Shown here: positions 53,389 through 62,056 of the stretch, in pieces
Numbering within the stretch: the first letter of the stretch is position 1
Layout of the letters: each line of letters begins with the position of its first letter
Origin: Tatumella ptyseos ATCC 33301
Lineage (GTDB): Bacteria > Pseudomonadota > Gammaproteobacteria > Enterobacterales > Enterobacteriaceae
Direction of reading: 5' to 3'
Length of the DNA stretch: 64,000 nucleotides
Assembly: GCF_000735525.1 (NCBI RefSeq)
Contig: NZ_JMPR01000041.1
Span: 1-64,000, forward strand
Made by a program: the position numbers and the translations under genes
The notes under the pieces: generated by a model
The model's input: the letters and a program-made list of their open reading frames with translations, nothing else
Told to the model about the DNA's origin: nothing
The model's database searches: none

Positions 53389-54627
53389 ATGGAACCTTTT
53401 ACATCCGGACTTATTTCTCCGGAAGAAGCATTACAACTCATTCAACGCCCCCTGAGCCCGATACATGACAAAGTCAGTCTTGCACTGAAGGATGCCACGG
53501 GACGTATCACCGCCGGACCGGTGATCTCTCCGATTGCGGTGCCCGGTTTTGATAATTCCGCAATGGATGGTTATGCCGTCCGCCTGTCTGACCTGGTGCT
53601 GCCTGAAACCCCGCTGTCCGTGGCCGGTAAAGCGCTGGCGGGTAAACCCTTTACCGGGGATTGGCCACAAGGCAGCGTTATCCGGATCATGACCGGTGCA
53701 CCGGTACCGCCGGGAACCGATGCCGTCGTGATGCAGGAACAGACCGAAACCCGTGAAGAAGGTATCATTATCACTGCCGATGTTGCCGCAGGACAAAATA
53801 TCCGCAGGGCCGGTGAAGATATTCAGGCCGGGCAACCGGTGCTGGATGCAGGCATCCGGCTGGGAGTTTCGTCCCTTCCGTTGCTGGCCTCACTGGGGAT
53901 CGCCGAAATCAGCGTTCTGCGCCGGATCCGTGTGGCGATTTTTTCTACCGGAGATGAACTGGTCCCGGTCGGTGAACCTTTACAGGAAGGACAGATTTAT
54001 GACACGAACCGGTTTGCCATCCGCCTGATGCTTGAAAAAATGGGCTGTGAGGTTGTGGATTTAGGCATCATTGCCGACGATCCGCAATTACTCCGTCAGG
54101 CCTTCGAAGAAGCGGATCGTCAGGCGGACGTTGTTATTAGTACCGGGGGCGTATCGGTCGGTGAAGCCGACTATACACGGGATATGCTGGAGGCCCTGGG
54201 CTCCGTCACCTTCTGGAAGCTGGCGATGAAACCAGGCAAACCTTTTGCTTTCGGCCGCCTGTCGGAAAGCTGGTTTTGTGGTCTGCCCGGTAACCCGGTG
54301 TCTGCCGTGGTTACCTTCTATCAGCTGGTTCAGCCCATGTTAAATACCCTGATGGGCCTGAAGAACCACGAGTCCGGGACTTCGTTACAGGCAACTGCCG
54401 GGCGATTTATCCGCAAGACCCCGGGCCGGATGGATTTTCAGCGCGGACATTACTCCAGTGATGCTGAGGGTCGGTTACAGGTTGTTCCTGCCGGACATCA
54501 GGGGTCACATGTGTTCAGTTCATTTATGAAGGCCAACTGTTTTATTGTGCTTGAACGTGAATGCGCCGATGTTCAGCCCGGGGAAACCGTGTCGATTGAA
54601 CCTTTTAATTACCTGCTGGACGACTGA
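53389..54627 (+). CDS. moeA: Molybdopterin molybdenumtransferase MoeA
   Basis: Encodes 412 residues (E. coli 411). It inserts molybdate into adenylylated molybdopterin in the final step of molybdenum cofactor synthesis. Conserved segments: [10 protein letters not shown] near residue 60, [43 protein letters not shown], the MPT-binding [14 protein letters not shown] (Gly-Gly-Val-Ser) near 250, and [14 protein letters not shown]. It is immediately followed by moeB with no gap. Confidence 0.97.
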   Translation: MEPFTSGLISPEEALQLIQRPLSPIHDKVSLALKDATGRITAGPVISPIAVPGFDNSAMDGYAVRLSDLVLPETPLSVAGKALAGKPFTGDWPQGSVIRIMTGAPVPPGTDAVVMQEQTETREEGIIITADVAAGQNIRRAGEDIQAGQPVLDAGIRLGVSSLPLLASLGIAEISVLRRIRVAIFSTGDELVPVGEPLQEGQIYDTNRFAIRLMLEKMGCEVVDLGIIADDPQLLRQAFEEADRQADVVISTGGVSVGEADYTRDMLEALGSVTFWKLAMKPGKPFAFGRLSESWFCGLPGNPVSAVVTFYQLVQPMLNTLMGLKNHESGTSLQATAGRFIRKTPGRMDFQRGHYSSDAEGRLQVVPAGHQGSHVFSSFMKANCFIVLERECADVQPGETVSIEPFNYLLDD

Positions 54628-55389
54628 ATGGACGGGACTCTCAGCGATGAAGAAATCCTCCGCTACAACCGGCAAATCGTACTGAAAGATTTCGACTTCG
54701 AGCGACAGGAGCAGTTAAAAACCTCACGGGTTCTGATTGCCGGACTGGGTGGTTTAGGCTGCGCCGTTGCCCCTTACCTGGTCGCTGCAGGAGTCGGCGA
54801 AATGACATTATGTGACTTTGATACTGTCTCAGTATCTAATCTGCAACGACAGATCCTGCATAATGATGAAACGCTGGGGATGCCCAAAACGGCCTCAGCG
54901 CTTCTTGCACTGGAAAAGCTGAATCCCTTTGTCCGGCTCATTGCAGATAATCAGGCCTTAGCAGAAGAGAATGCCGATGAGCAGGTAAAACATCAACATG
55001 CTGTTGTGGATTGCAGTGATAATGTTGCGACCCGTGAACTCCTGAACCGTATCTGTTATCGCCATAAAGTCCCATTGATTTCAGGCGCGGCGATCCGTAT
55101 GGAGGGTCAGCTTTCGGTGTTCCGCTGGCACGACGATGAGCCGTGTTATCGCTGTATCAGTCGTTTATTTGGCGATCAGGGGCTTAGCTGTGTCGAAGCC
55201 GGGGTAATGGCTCCGCTGGTGGGGATGATAGGTACGTTGCAGGCCATGGAAACACTGAAGGTCCTGACCGGCTACGGGGAAAGCCCGCGGGGCAAGCTAC
55301 TGCTGATTGACGCCATGGTAACCCGTTTCAGGGAGTTCCGGGTCCCCCGGGATCCGCACTGTGAGGTCTGCGGCACCAAATCCGCATAA
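54628..55389 (+). CDS. moeB: Molybdopterin-synthase adenylyltransferase MoeB
   Basis: Encodes 253 residues (E. coli 249). It adenylates the C-terminal Gly-Gly of MoaD so that it can accept sulfur for molybdopterin. An E1-like fold: ATP-binding GLGGLGCAVAPYL near residue 40, SNLQRQILHNDE with the catalytic arginines, VDCSDNVATRELLN, and the zinc-binding cysteine pairs CYRC and CEVC. The ATG touches the moeA stop, so the genes are co-transcribed and translationally coupled. Confidence 0.97.
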   Translation: MDGTLSDEEILRYNRQIVLKDFDFERQEQLKTSRVLIAGLGGLGCAVAPYLVAAGVGEMTLCDFDTVSVSNLQRQILHNDETLGMPKTASALLALEKLNPFVRLIADNQALAEENADEQVKHQHAVVDCSDNVATRELLNRICYRHKVPLISGAAIRMEGQLSVFRWHDDEPCYRCISRLFGDQGLSCVEAGVMAPLVGMIGTLQAMETLKVLTGYGESPRGKLLLIDAMVTRFREFRVPRDPHCEVCGTKSA

Positions 55390-55422
55390 AAAAACGGTTG
55401 TCTGTACACAGACAACCGTTTT
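55388..55422. terminator. Bidirectional terminator between moeB and ybiT
   Basis: A perfect 14-bp stem AAAACGGTTGTCTG/CAGACAACCGTTTT with a TACA loop, with T-runs following on both strands (seven on the minus strand). It serves two convergent genes. Confidence 0.95.
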
Positions 55423-55436
55423 CACATTACAGACGT

Positions 55437-57029
55437 TTACACAATGCCCTGGCTGCGCAGGTAATCTTCGTAAGTTCCGGAGAAGTCAGTCACCCCTTCC
55501 GGTTTGATCTCAATAATACGTGTTGCCAGCGAGCTGACAAATTCACGGTCATGAGAAACAAAAATCAGCGTACCTTCGTACATTTCCAGTGCCATATTCA
55601 GGGATTCGATAGATTCCATATCCAGGTGGTTTGTCGGCTCATCCATTACCAGCACGTTCGGTTTTTCCATCATCAGTTTACCGAACAGCATACGGCCCTT
55701 TTCACCCCCGGATAAGACTTTCGCAGGCTTTTTAATATCATCCTGTGAGAACAACAACCGGCCAAGAATACTGCGCACAGCCTGCTCATCATCCCCTTCC
55801 TGTTTCCACTGGCTCATCCAGTCGAACACCGTCAGGTCATTCGCAAAATCTGCGGCATGGTCCTGAGCATAATAACCAATCTGCGAATTTTCAGACCACT
55901 TAATGCTGCCGTTATCAGGCGTCAGCTCACCCATCAGTGTTTTCAACAGTGTTGTTTTACCGATACCATTCGCACCAATAATGGCCACTTTCTCACCCAC
56001 TTCAAGTAGCAGATTAAGCTTATTGAATAGGGGACCTTTATCAAACCCTTTGGTTAATGCTTCAGTGGTCAGTGCATTTCTGAACAATTTCTTATTTTGT
56101 TCAAAACGCATAAACGGATTCTGACGGCTGGAGGCTTTAACTTCATCCAGCTTAATTTTATCCATTTGTTTAGCACGTGATGTTGCCTGACGGGATTTAG
56201 AAGCATTCGCGCTAAAGCGACTGACGAATGACTGCAGCTCTGCGAGCTGGGCTTTTTTCTTCGCATTATCAGACAGGAGGCGTTCCCGCGCCTGAGTCGC
56301 CGCGGTCATATACTCGTCGTAATTGCCGGGATAGACACGTAACTCACCATAATCCAGATCCGCCATATGCGTACACACCATATTCAGGAAGTGACGATCG
56401 TGCGAAATAATGACCATGGTACTGTTACGCTCGTTTAAGACTTGCTCAAGCCAGCGGATAGTATCTATATCCAGGTTGTTCGTCGGTTCATCCAGTAACA
56501 ATATATCCGGATTAGAGAACAGCGCCTGGGCTAATAACACACGTAATTTCCAGCCCGGAGCCACCTCGCTCATTAAACCGTAATGCTGGCTTACCGGAAT
56601 GCCTACGCCTAATAACAGTTCCCCTGCCCGTGACTCAGCAGTATAACCATCCATTTCACCATACAGCACTTCAAGATCCGCGACTTTATAACCTTCTTCT
56701 TCACTCATCTCAGGTAAAGAATAAATGCGGTCACGTTCTTTTTTTACTTCCCACAGTTCGGTATGGCCCATTATGACAGTATCGAGTACCGTAAATTCTT
56801 CGAAAGCAAACTGATCCTGGCGTAATTTACCAATCCGCTCATTCGGGTCATAAGAGACGTTACCTGCCGATGGCTGCAAATCGCCCCCAAGGATTTTCAT
56901 AAACGTCGACTTACCGCTGCCGTTGGCACCAATTAAACCATAACGATTCCCTCCGCCAAATTTTACAGAGATATTTTCAAACAATGGCTTACTGCCAAAC
57001 TGCATCGTCACATTACTGGTTACTAACAC
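55437..57029 (-). CDS. ybiT: ABC-F family ribosome-associated ATPase YbiT
   Basis: Encodes 530 residues, the same as E. coli YbiT. ABC-F proteins bind the ribosomal E site and relieve stalled or badly positioned peptidyl-tRNA; they are cytoplasmic and have no membrane domain. Two ATPase domains: Walker [10 protein letters not shown] and GANGIGKTT, signatures around [15 protein letters not shown] and [15 protein letters not shown], Walker [12 protein letters not shown] and [11 protein letters not shown]. The inter-domain linker is rich in K, R and Q ([12 protein letters not shown]), as expected for the P-site tRNA interaction motif. Confidence 0.96.
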   Translation of the reverse strand: MLVTSNVTMQFGSKPLFENISVKFGGGNRYGLIGANGSGKSTFMKILGGDLQPSAGNVSYDPNERIGKLRQDQFAFEEFTVLDTVIMGHTELWEVKKERDRIYSLPEMSEEEGYKVADLEVLYGEMDGYTAESRAGELLLGVGIPVSQHYGLMSEVAPGWKLRVLLAQALFSNPDILLLDEPTNNLDIDTIRWLEQVLNERNSTMVIISHDRHFLNMVCTHMADLDYGELRVYPGNYDEYMTAATQARERLLSDNAKKKAQLAELQSFVSRFSANASKSRQATSRAKQMDKIKLDEVKASSRQNPFMRFEQNKKLFRNALTTEALTKGFDKGPLFNKLNLLLEVGEKVAIIGANGIGKTTLLKTLMGELTPDNGSIKWSENSQIGYYAQDHAADFANDLTVFDWMSQWKQEGDDEQAVRSILGRLLFSQDDIKKPAKVLSGGEKGRMLFGKLMMEKPNVLVMDEPTNHLDMESIESLNMALEMYEGTLIFVSHDREFVSSLATRIIEIKPEGVTDFSGTYEDYLRSQGIV

Positions 57030-57223
57030 GGGATAGCCTTATCAATGAATCAAACTCAGGAAAAAATATGCCAGCAGCCACAATGGCTGGCATAGCGTGG
57101 TGGAACTTGTTACATGCCCGGCAACTAAAGCATCCTTGTATGGCCTGTACGCTGGACAGGTCCCCTGCCTGTGGTGCCGGGTTCAGGCTAATTTATATAG
57201 CCTGTTACGTTACTCGTTAAAAG

Positions 57224-57253
57224 CAAAAAAGCCAGTAACAAAACGTCACTGGC
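57224..57253 (-). terminator. Intrinsic terminator of the H-NS-family gene
   Basis: Stem GCCAGTGAC/GTTACTGGC (57231-57239 with 57245-57253, one G-T pair) followed by six T on the minus strand, about 30 bases after the stop codon. Confidence 0.92.
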
Positions 57254-57282
57254 TCTCCCATTAACAAGGAGTTTACAGCGGA

Positions 57283-57681
57283 TTAGATGAGAAAATCATC
57301 CAGGCTTTTGCCTTCATCCAGTGCTTTTTTGATGGCTGCAGGTGTACGGCCCTGACCGGTCCAGGATTTAGTTTCACCGTTTTCGTCAGTGTATTTATAT
57401 TTCGCAGGACGCGGCGCACGTTTCACACGTTTTTTGCTGACATCAGCAGCACCAATTAATTCGTTAGGATCAATACCATCTGCCAGCAGCATTTCACGGT
57501 ATTTAGTCAGTTTTTCTTCTTTCTCACGATTCAGAGCTTGTTCAGCTTCAATTTCTTCGCGGCGTTCATTAACTACGACAGTCAGTTTCTCCAGAACTTC
57601 TTCCAGATCACTCAGTGCCAGGTCACGAGCCTGAGCGCGCAGAGTACGAATGTTGTTGAGAACTTTAAATGCATCACTCAT
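57283..57681 (-). CDS. H-NS family nucleoid-structuring protein
   Basis: Encodes 132 residues (E. coli H-NS 137, StpA 134). The N-terminal oligomerisation helices start [14 protein letters not shown] and continue in a K/E-rich coiled coil. The C-terminal DNA-binding domain has [27 protein letters not shown] with the AT-hook-like QGR motif (quoted here as SWTGQGRTP). The N-terminal half is closer to H-NS (VVVNERREE) but it ends SLDDFLI like StpA. It is not at the hns (galU-tdk) locus of E. coli, so it may be a paralogue; I leave the symbol blank. It probably silences AT-rich DNA such as the pilus cluster region, an inference. AAGGAAAAT precedes the ATG. Confidence 0.93.
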   Translation of the reverse strand: MSDAFKVLNNIRTLRAQARDLALSDLEEVLEKLTVVVNERREEIEAEQALNREKEEKLTKYREMLLADGIDPNELIGAADVSKKRVKRAPRPAKYKYTDENGETKSWTGQGRTPAAIKKALDEGKSLDDFLI

Positions 57682-58321
57682 CTTATTTTCCTTGCTTAAC
57701 CGGGTACAATTAACAGTGTGGCTGAGATTACCTAATTTAAATAAAAAAATAAATAGCCTTAGCCTGATTATATAATATTAATGCTTACTTTAGCATTATT
57801 GGTTACACCTTGAATAAAAATTAACGACACCTTAACAGTGAATGATTTATCTGTGAACAACTCCAGGCGGTGATAAACACCCGAAAGCAGATACCCTTTC
57901 ATACCTCTGAAAAAAGATAATCATTACATTCACAGGCATTTAATTACTTAAATCTTCTTTTCTAATCAGATCATGACAGTATAAAAAAACCGGGATTATA
58001 ATTAGCACTCTCAGTGAACAATCTGATTTTGCAGGTAATCGTTTGCAATACTCAAAAAGTAGCGCTAACAGTCTCTTACTCACCGGGATTAAATTATTCC
58101 CCCGGGGATCACAGTGTTATTCACAGTAAAGGTGGAAGGCTTGCAGAAGGCTCCGGCATAAACGATAAAGTGTAATTATCAGTAAATCAGAGAGGTATAA
58201 ACAACCACAGGGAGTTGAGAGGGGTAATTAAAGGGAAACACTGTTTCCCCCGGCCATCATTCTGTAATAAACCGGGGTCCGTCCGCGGCTGACTCACTTA
58301 AGCAGGATCGTCATCTCTGAT
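57682..58321. other. 640-bp gene-free region upstream of the H-NS-family gene
   Basis: No convincing gene. Bases 57720-58000 are strongly AT-rich. A TATAAT on the minus strand (57767-57772) lies about 85 bases before the start codon and is a likely -10 for the H-NS-family gene, without a clear -35. A hairpin GGGAAA/TTTCCC (58233-58249), followed on the minus strand by TTTAATTA, may end the mntR transcript. Confidence 0.45.
57779..57798. promoter_or_regulatory. Inverted repeat just upstream of the -10 of the H-NS-family gene
   Basis: A perfect 7-bp inverted repeat TAATGCT/AGCATTA with a 6-base spacer. It lies 7 bases upstream of the candidate -10 element, where a -35 would be. A protein bound there would block or replace RNA polymerase contact. 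No known operator was recognised. Confidence 0.45.
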
Positions 58322-58789
58322 TCAGGTATTTTGAGTCGATGACTGATAAAAAGCTCTGAAGATCTCCAGCGTTTCATCGCTGACATGATGCTCAATACCT
58401 TCCGCATCCCGGTGAGCAATTTCGGAACTGATGCCCAGAGAAAGCAAAAAGTTTTCTACAATATGGTGCCTTTCACGGCTTTGCTCCGCCAGCTTTTCAC
58501 CTTCAGCGGTCAGAAAAACCCCCCGATAAGGTACCTGCTCTACCAGACCGGTGCCGGCCAGCTTTTTGAGCATTTTAGCGACTGTTGGCTGCGACACCCC
58601 CAGTCTGGCGGCCATATCTACCTGGCGGGCTTCACCAAATTCATGGATCAGGTCTGAGATTAATTCAACATAATCATCGATCAATTCACGGCGATGTGCC
58701 TCTCTGACCTGCCGAAACCCTTCAACATGCTCTTCGACATCTTTAATCGATCCCGGCCGGGAAACCGTTTTTTTCGCTCGATGATTCAT
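58322..58789 (-). CDS. mntR: Manganese-responsive transcriptional regulator MntR
   Basis: Encodes 155 residues, the same as E. coli MntR. A DtxR-family repressor that binds Mn2+ and shuts off manganese uptake while activating export. The winged helix-turn-helix is visible as [20 protein letters not shown], followed by a metal-binding dimer region with conserved His and Glu ([28 protein letters not shown]). It is divergent from an mntS-like gene, as in E. coli. Confidence 0.96.
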   Translation of the reverse strand: MNHRAKKTVSRPGSIKDVEEHVEGFRQVREAHRRELIDDYVELISDLIHEFGEARQVDMAARLGVSQPTVAKMLKKLAGTGLVEQVPYRGVFLTAEGEKLAEQSRERHHIVENFLLSLGISSEIAHRDAEGIEHHVSDETLEIFRAFYQSSTQNT

Positions 58790-58887
58790 TCAACTTCCTC
58801 TTTATGACCCAGGCAATCACTGAATAGATGCCGGTAATCTGGTGCACATTGTAAACCAGCTGAGAAGAAGCTCAAATTTTTCCTGAA

Positions 58888-58899
58888 TAGCCATGGCTA
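58888..58899. promoter_or_regulatory. MntR-box-like palindrome 1
   Basis: TAGC-CATG-GCTA with AA before and AA after. The MntR consensus in enterobacteria has ATAGC-N4-GCTAT as its core. The centre is 19 bp from the second palindrome, nearly two helical turns. Confidence 0.55.
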
Positions 58900-58904
58900 A
58901 ATCA

Positions 58905-58920
58905 TATAGCCAATGCTATA
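58905..58920. promoter_or_regulatory. MntR-box-like palindrome 2
   Basis: TATAGC-CAAT-GCTATA, a perfect inverted repeat with the ATAGC-N4-GCTAT core seen in E. coli mntH and mntS operators. It lies 90 bases before the mntS-like gene and 115 before mntR, in their shared divergent region. Confidence 0.7.
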
Positions 58921-59009
58921 CCTGTCAGTATAGAGAAACGCGTTGATACGTTCTGACTGGTACAGATCTTCTCCGCAATACTCATGGTTTATTTCCGCAA
59001 GGGGGTTAT

Positions 59010-59219
59010 ATGAAATGCACAACGCACTGCACACACTGTCATCGTGACCTGAACACCCGCTCTGACGGATTCAGTAAAACAGCTCTGCTTGCATGCTTAC
59101 TGCGTCAGTCTCCCTTCCGGTTACGATTAATGCTGGCAGAGCTGCTTCTGAAGCGGCTAACCCGCCACACGGTGACGGACCAGGTTGCAGTTAATTTTTC
59201 CTGCCGTTTACACGAATGA
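59010..59219 (+). CDS. mntS: MntS-like small manganese-homeostasis protein with Cys/His-rich N-terminal extension
   Basis: Encodes 69 residues (E. coli MntS 42). Residues 33-46 read QSPFRLRLMLAELL, close to HSPFKVRLMLLSML of E. coli MntS as I remember it, and the position (divergent from mntR, with MntR-box-like sites between) is the same. MntS raises usable intracellular Mn2+, probably by inhibiting the MntP exporter. Unlike E. coli, there is an N-terminal extension with C3, H6, C7, H9, C10 and H11 (MKCTTHCTHCHRDL), a CxxxCxxC pattern that could bind metal. AAGGGGG 5 bases before the ATG supports this start. Confidence 0.75.
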   Translation: MKCTTHCTHCHRDLNTRSDGFSKTALLACLLRQSPFRLRLMLAELLLKRLTRHTVTDQVAVNFSCRLHE

Positions 59220-59258
59220 GGGGTTCTGAGACCACCCATCACTCATTGCCCCCACTCT

Positions 59259-59278
59259 CCCTGCAATATGCAGGGTTT
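59259..59278 (+). terminator. Terminator-like hairpin after the mntS-like gene
   Basis: A perfect 7-bp stem CCCTGCA/TGCAGGG with an ATA loop followed by three T, 40 bases after the stop. Confidence 0.6.
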
Positions 59279-59501
59279 CCATGCGATCCCATCATACCGC
59301 AGTCACATCCTTTCAGGGCTAAAAAAGCAGCAGCAACCTTTCACCCGGCTCCCCTGAACCGTCTCTGAACAGCAGAGGCTCTTTTCCGTAAAAAAGTGGG
59401 TATGATCTGGTGTTTCCGGAAGGGGTCATGAAAGGATCCAATAGACACTTCATCCGTCTCAGAAAGTTGCCGGGGCCCTTTTATTACCGGTTTTTACAGA
59501 T

Positions 59502-59529
59502 AAAAAAACGGCCCTGACGGGCCGTTTTT
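59502..59529 (-). terminator. Intrinsic terminator of ompX
   Basis: Stem AAAACGGCCC/GGGCCGTTTT with a TGAC loop, followed by a T-run on the minus strand, 28 bases past the ompX stop. T also follows on the plus strand, so it can act both ways. Confidence 0.93.
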
Positions 59530-59556
59530 GGTGTACTCTGAATGCATCGGGCGGGA

Positions 59557-60069
59557 TTAGAAGCTGTAACCGACGCCTGCGATCCAGGTACCGACGTCAA
59601 CGCTACGGATACGGCTCTGCTCGTAACCAACATCAACGGCGAAGTTATCGATTGGGTTGAACTGCAGACCTGCACCATAAGAGAAACCAACATCGCTGGT
59701 GTCTTGCTTCTGGTACTTAGACAGGTCGTTCATCTGGTATTTGCCGTAGCCGATACCAACAACACCGTAGATGCTAGCCCAGTCGTTCAGACGGTAAGCC
59801 GGACCACCGGTGAAGCCATAGTACTGACCTTTCTGGTAGTAATCACCTACATCACGGTTTTTCGCAGTGTAAGTGAAAGATCCGATCCAACCCAGTGGGT
59901 TAGAACCATCTTCGTAACGGTATTTCAGGTTGAAACCGTTAGCTTTGTTCAGGACACCCTGGTAATCGCTCTGTGCGTAACCACCAGTAATAGTGCTTTG
60001 TGCCATTGCTGAACCAGCAGATACTGCCAGAACGCAAGCCAGCGCTGAAAGACATGCAATTTTTTTCAT
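59557..60069 (-). CDS. ompX: Outer membrane protein X
   Basis: Encodes 170 residues from the ATG at 60069 (E. coli 171); in-frame codons upstream are not part of it. A signal peptide (MKKIACLSALACVLAVSAGSAMA) precedes an eight-strand barrel of the OmpX/Ail/Lom family: STITGGYAQSDYQG, GFNLKYRYED, GWIGSFTYTAK, AGLQFNPIDNFAVDVGYEQS and the outer-membrane assembly end WIAGVGYSF with a terminal Phe. Codon use is strongly biased, as for abundant proteins. GAGGTGATT precedes the start; the leader is long enough for sRNA control as known for ompX (CyaR, MicA). Confidence 0.96.
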   Translation of the reverse strand: MKKIACLSALACVLAVSAGSAMAQSTITGGYAQSDYQGVLNKANGFNLKYRYEDGSNPLGWIGSFTYTAKNRDVGDYYQKGQYYGFTGGPAYRLNDWASIYGVVGIGYGKYQMNDLSKYQKQDTSDVGFSYGAGLQFNPIDNFAVDVGYEQSRIRSVDVGTWIAGVGYSF

Positions 60070-60445
60070 AATCACCTCAAATGTGAAACGACTTCTTATT
60101 TCCTGACAACGACGAAAATATAGCAAAAAATAGTTGGAAACTCTGCCCTGATTTTATTGTCTAACAGATTGTTTGGTGTAACAGAACGTTACCAGTTATC
60201 TATAATCCTATGATTTTAGGCTGTTTTGAAGGTTTACTGCCGACGCAATTATTCTGTGCTTACCGGGGATTTTCAGGATATTCCTAAAATTAATGTGCAG
60301 GTTTTCTATATCGGCGGCCACGATCGCTTAAAAATCAATCAATAATGACGGTATTTTTCCGGGACTTCAGTGTGCGTTTTCGGATAATTCAGATAAACTT
60401 CCCCGCCGGATCACCTTTCGTTACTTTTTCACAGGATTTCTCCCG
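60070..60445. promoter_or_regulatory. Divergent ompX / rhtA control region
   Basis: A 376-bp gene-free stretch with promoters for both genes. The part next to ompX forms its 5' leader, the usual target of small RNAs. No operator was recognised. Confidence 0.4.
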
Positions 60446-61354
60446 ATGTCCCCGCACGACAATAAAAAGAATACCAGCCTGCTTTTTCCGATTGCCCTGT
60501 TATTAATTGCCATGATGTCATTACAGGGGGCTGCCTCGCTGGCAAAGTATCTGTTTCCGATTGCCGGAGCGCCCGGTGTCGCGGCACTCCGCCTGGGGTT
60601 ATCCACCCTTATGTTATGGGCTATTTTTAAACCCTGGCGTCTGCGCTTTAAGAAAGAACAGCGTCGCCCGCTGGTCTTTTATGGTCTGGCGTTGGGGGGA
60701 ATGAATATGTTGTTCTATCTCGCCTTACGCACCATCCCGTTAGGAATCGGTGTGGCGCTTGAATTTCTCGGCCCCCTGACCCTGGCGCTGGCCAATTCCC
60801 GGCGGCCGACAGATTTTTTCTGGATAGTGATAGCCGTGACCGGACTCGGTTTTCTTCTGCCGCTGGAACACGGCGTTTCCGATATCGATCCCTTAGGCGC
60901 CCTGCTGGCGATTTGTGCCGGAGCCTGCTGGGCAATTTATATTGTCTTCGGCCGGAAAGCCGGTATCGAACACGGTGCGGCCACCGTAGCTGCGGGATCA
61001 CTGATTGCTTCCGTCATTTATGTCCCCGCCGGGCTGACCTTCGCGGCCAGTGGATTGTGGCACTGGGAAATCCTCCCGCTGGCACTGCTTCTCGCCCTGC
61101 TTTCTAATGCCATTCCTTATTCCCTGGAAATGATGGCACTGACCCGTCTGCCTGCCAGACTCTTTGGTACGCTGATGAGCCTTGAGCCGGTTGTTGCGGC
61201 AATGTCGGGATTGATTTTCCTCGGAGAAGAGTTAAACCTTCCGCAATGGCTGGGATTAACCGCTATTATTATTGCCTCTGCAGGGTCGACTCTGACGATG
61301 CAACCTGCGAAAAATCGCCTGCGTCGTGTCCGGGTGAAATCAGCAAAATCCTGA
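60446..61354 (+). CDS. rhtA: Threonine/homoserine exporter RhtA
   Basis: Encodes 302 residues (E. coli 295). An inner-membrane EamA-family (DMT) exporter with ten hydrophobic segments in two repeats. Signatures: LQGAASLAKYLFPIAGAPGV in the first half, GVALEFLGPLTLAL, and the second-repeat SLEPVVAAMSGLIFLGEELN. Exports threonine, homoserine and related compounds. It lies between ompX and dps, as in E. coli. The C-terminal tail is basic. Confidence 0.95.
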   Translation: MSPHDNKKNTSLLFPIALLLIAMMSLQGAASLAKYLFPIAGAPGVAALRLGLSTLMLWAIFKPWRLRFKKEQRRPLVFYGLALGGMNMLFYLALRTIPLGIGVALEFLGPLTLALANSRRPTDFFWIVIAVTGLGFLLPLEHGVSDIDPLGALLAICAGACWAIYIVFGRKAGIEHGAATVAAGSLIASVIYVPAGLTFAASGLWHWEILPLALLLALLSNAIPYSLEMMALTRLPARLFGTLMSLEPVVAAMSGLIFLGEELNLPQWLGLTAIIIASAGSTLTMQPAKNRLRRVRVKSAKS

Positions 61355-61439
61355 TGAGCAGACTCCCCTCTCTTTTTCGCCATTGCTCAGGACGATAACA
61401 GCGATTGGTCAGGCCATCGTGCAAAGTCGTCAGCGGTTG

Positions 61440-61447
61440 CTATACTT
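61440..61447 (+). promoter_or_regulatory. Sigma-S-type -10 element of dps
   Basis: CTATACTT preceded by a G matches the extended -10 of RpoS promoters and the E. coli dps promoter. Start near 61453, leaving a leader of about 50 bases. Confidence 0.65.
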
Positions 61448-61501
61448 ATCCGCACATTCAATATCGCACTGGCAACATCGACTAAGAGAGGAAATCATAC
61501 T

Positions 61502-62005
61502 ATGAGTACCGCAAAACTGGTCAAAACTGAGGCTTCTGATCTAATCTATACCCGTAATGATGTCAGCGAAAAAGACAAACTTGCTACTATCAACGTCCTG
61601 AGCCGCGTAGTCATTGAGCTAATTGATCTGTCTCTGATCACTAAACAAGCACACTGGAACATGCGTGGGGCTAACTTTATTGGTGTCCATGAAATGCTGG
61701 ATGGTTTCCGCACGGCTATCACCGATCATCAGGACATCGTGGCAGAACGAATTGTGCAGTTAGGGGGCGTTGCTCTGGGAACGCCTCAGGTCGTGGCCGA
61801 TAAAACCCCGCTGAAAAGCTATCCGCTGAACGCTCACAGTGTTCAGGAGCATCTGCATGCACTGGCAGAACGTTATTCCGTAGTCGCCAATGATGTGCGT
61901 AAAGCCATCAGTGAAGTCCCGGATGAAGATACTGCTGATATTTTCACTGCCGCTTCCCGTGACCTGGATAAGTTCCTGTGGTTCATCGAAGCAAATATCG
62001 AATAA
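61502..62005 (+). CDS. dps: DNA protection during starvation protein Dps
   Basis: Encodes 167 residues, the same as E. coli Dps. A ferritin-like dodecamer that coats DNA and oxidises Fe2+ with hydrogen peroxide. The lysine-rich N-terminal tail ([13 protein letters not shown]) binds DNA. The ferroxidase ligands are in [12 protein letters not shown] (His) and [17 protein letters not shown] (Asp, Glu). It is expected to be RpoS-driven and, in E. coli, is also controlled by OxyR and repressed by MntR, which is encoded 2.7 kb away. Confidence 0.98.
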   Translation: MSTAKLVKTEASDLIYTRNDVSEKDKLATINVLSRVVIELIDLSLITKQAHWNMRGANFIGVHEMLDGFRTAITDHQDIVAERIVQLGGVALGTPQVVADKTPLKSYPLNAHSVQEHLHALAERYSVVANDVRKAISEVPDEDTADIFTAASRDLDKFLWFIEANIE

Positions 62006-62019
62006 TAGCTCCGGAAAAT

Positions 62020-62051
62020 AACGGATATCACGTTTGAAAGTGATATCCGTT
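62020..62051. terminator. Hairpin between convergent dps and rlmF
   Basis: A perfect 12-bp stem AACGGATATCAC/GTGATATCCGTT with an 8-base loop. On the minus strand TTATTTTCC follows, a fair T-rich tail for rlmF. The plus-strand side lacks one. Confidence 0.7.
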
Positions 62052-62056
62052 CAGCA

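Larger units (their letters stand above)
59220..59556. other. Gap between the mntS-like gene and ompX
   Basis: About 340 bp holding only the two terminators listed. In E. coli opgE (ybiP) occupies this place; no remnant is recognisable. Confidence 0.4.

Noticed and set aside
53181-53441. 86-codon minus-strand frame over the moeA start
   Set aside because: Antisense to the conserved moeA start, no domain, and lies in hairpin-rich DNA.
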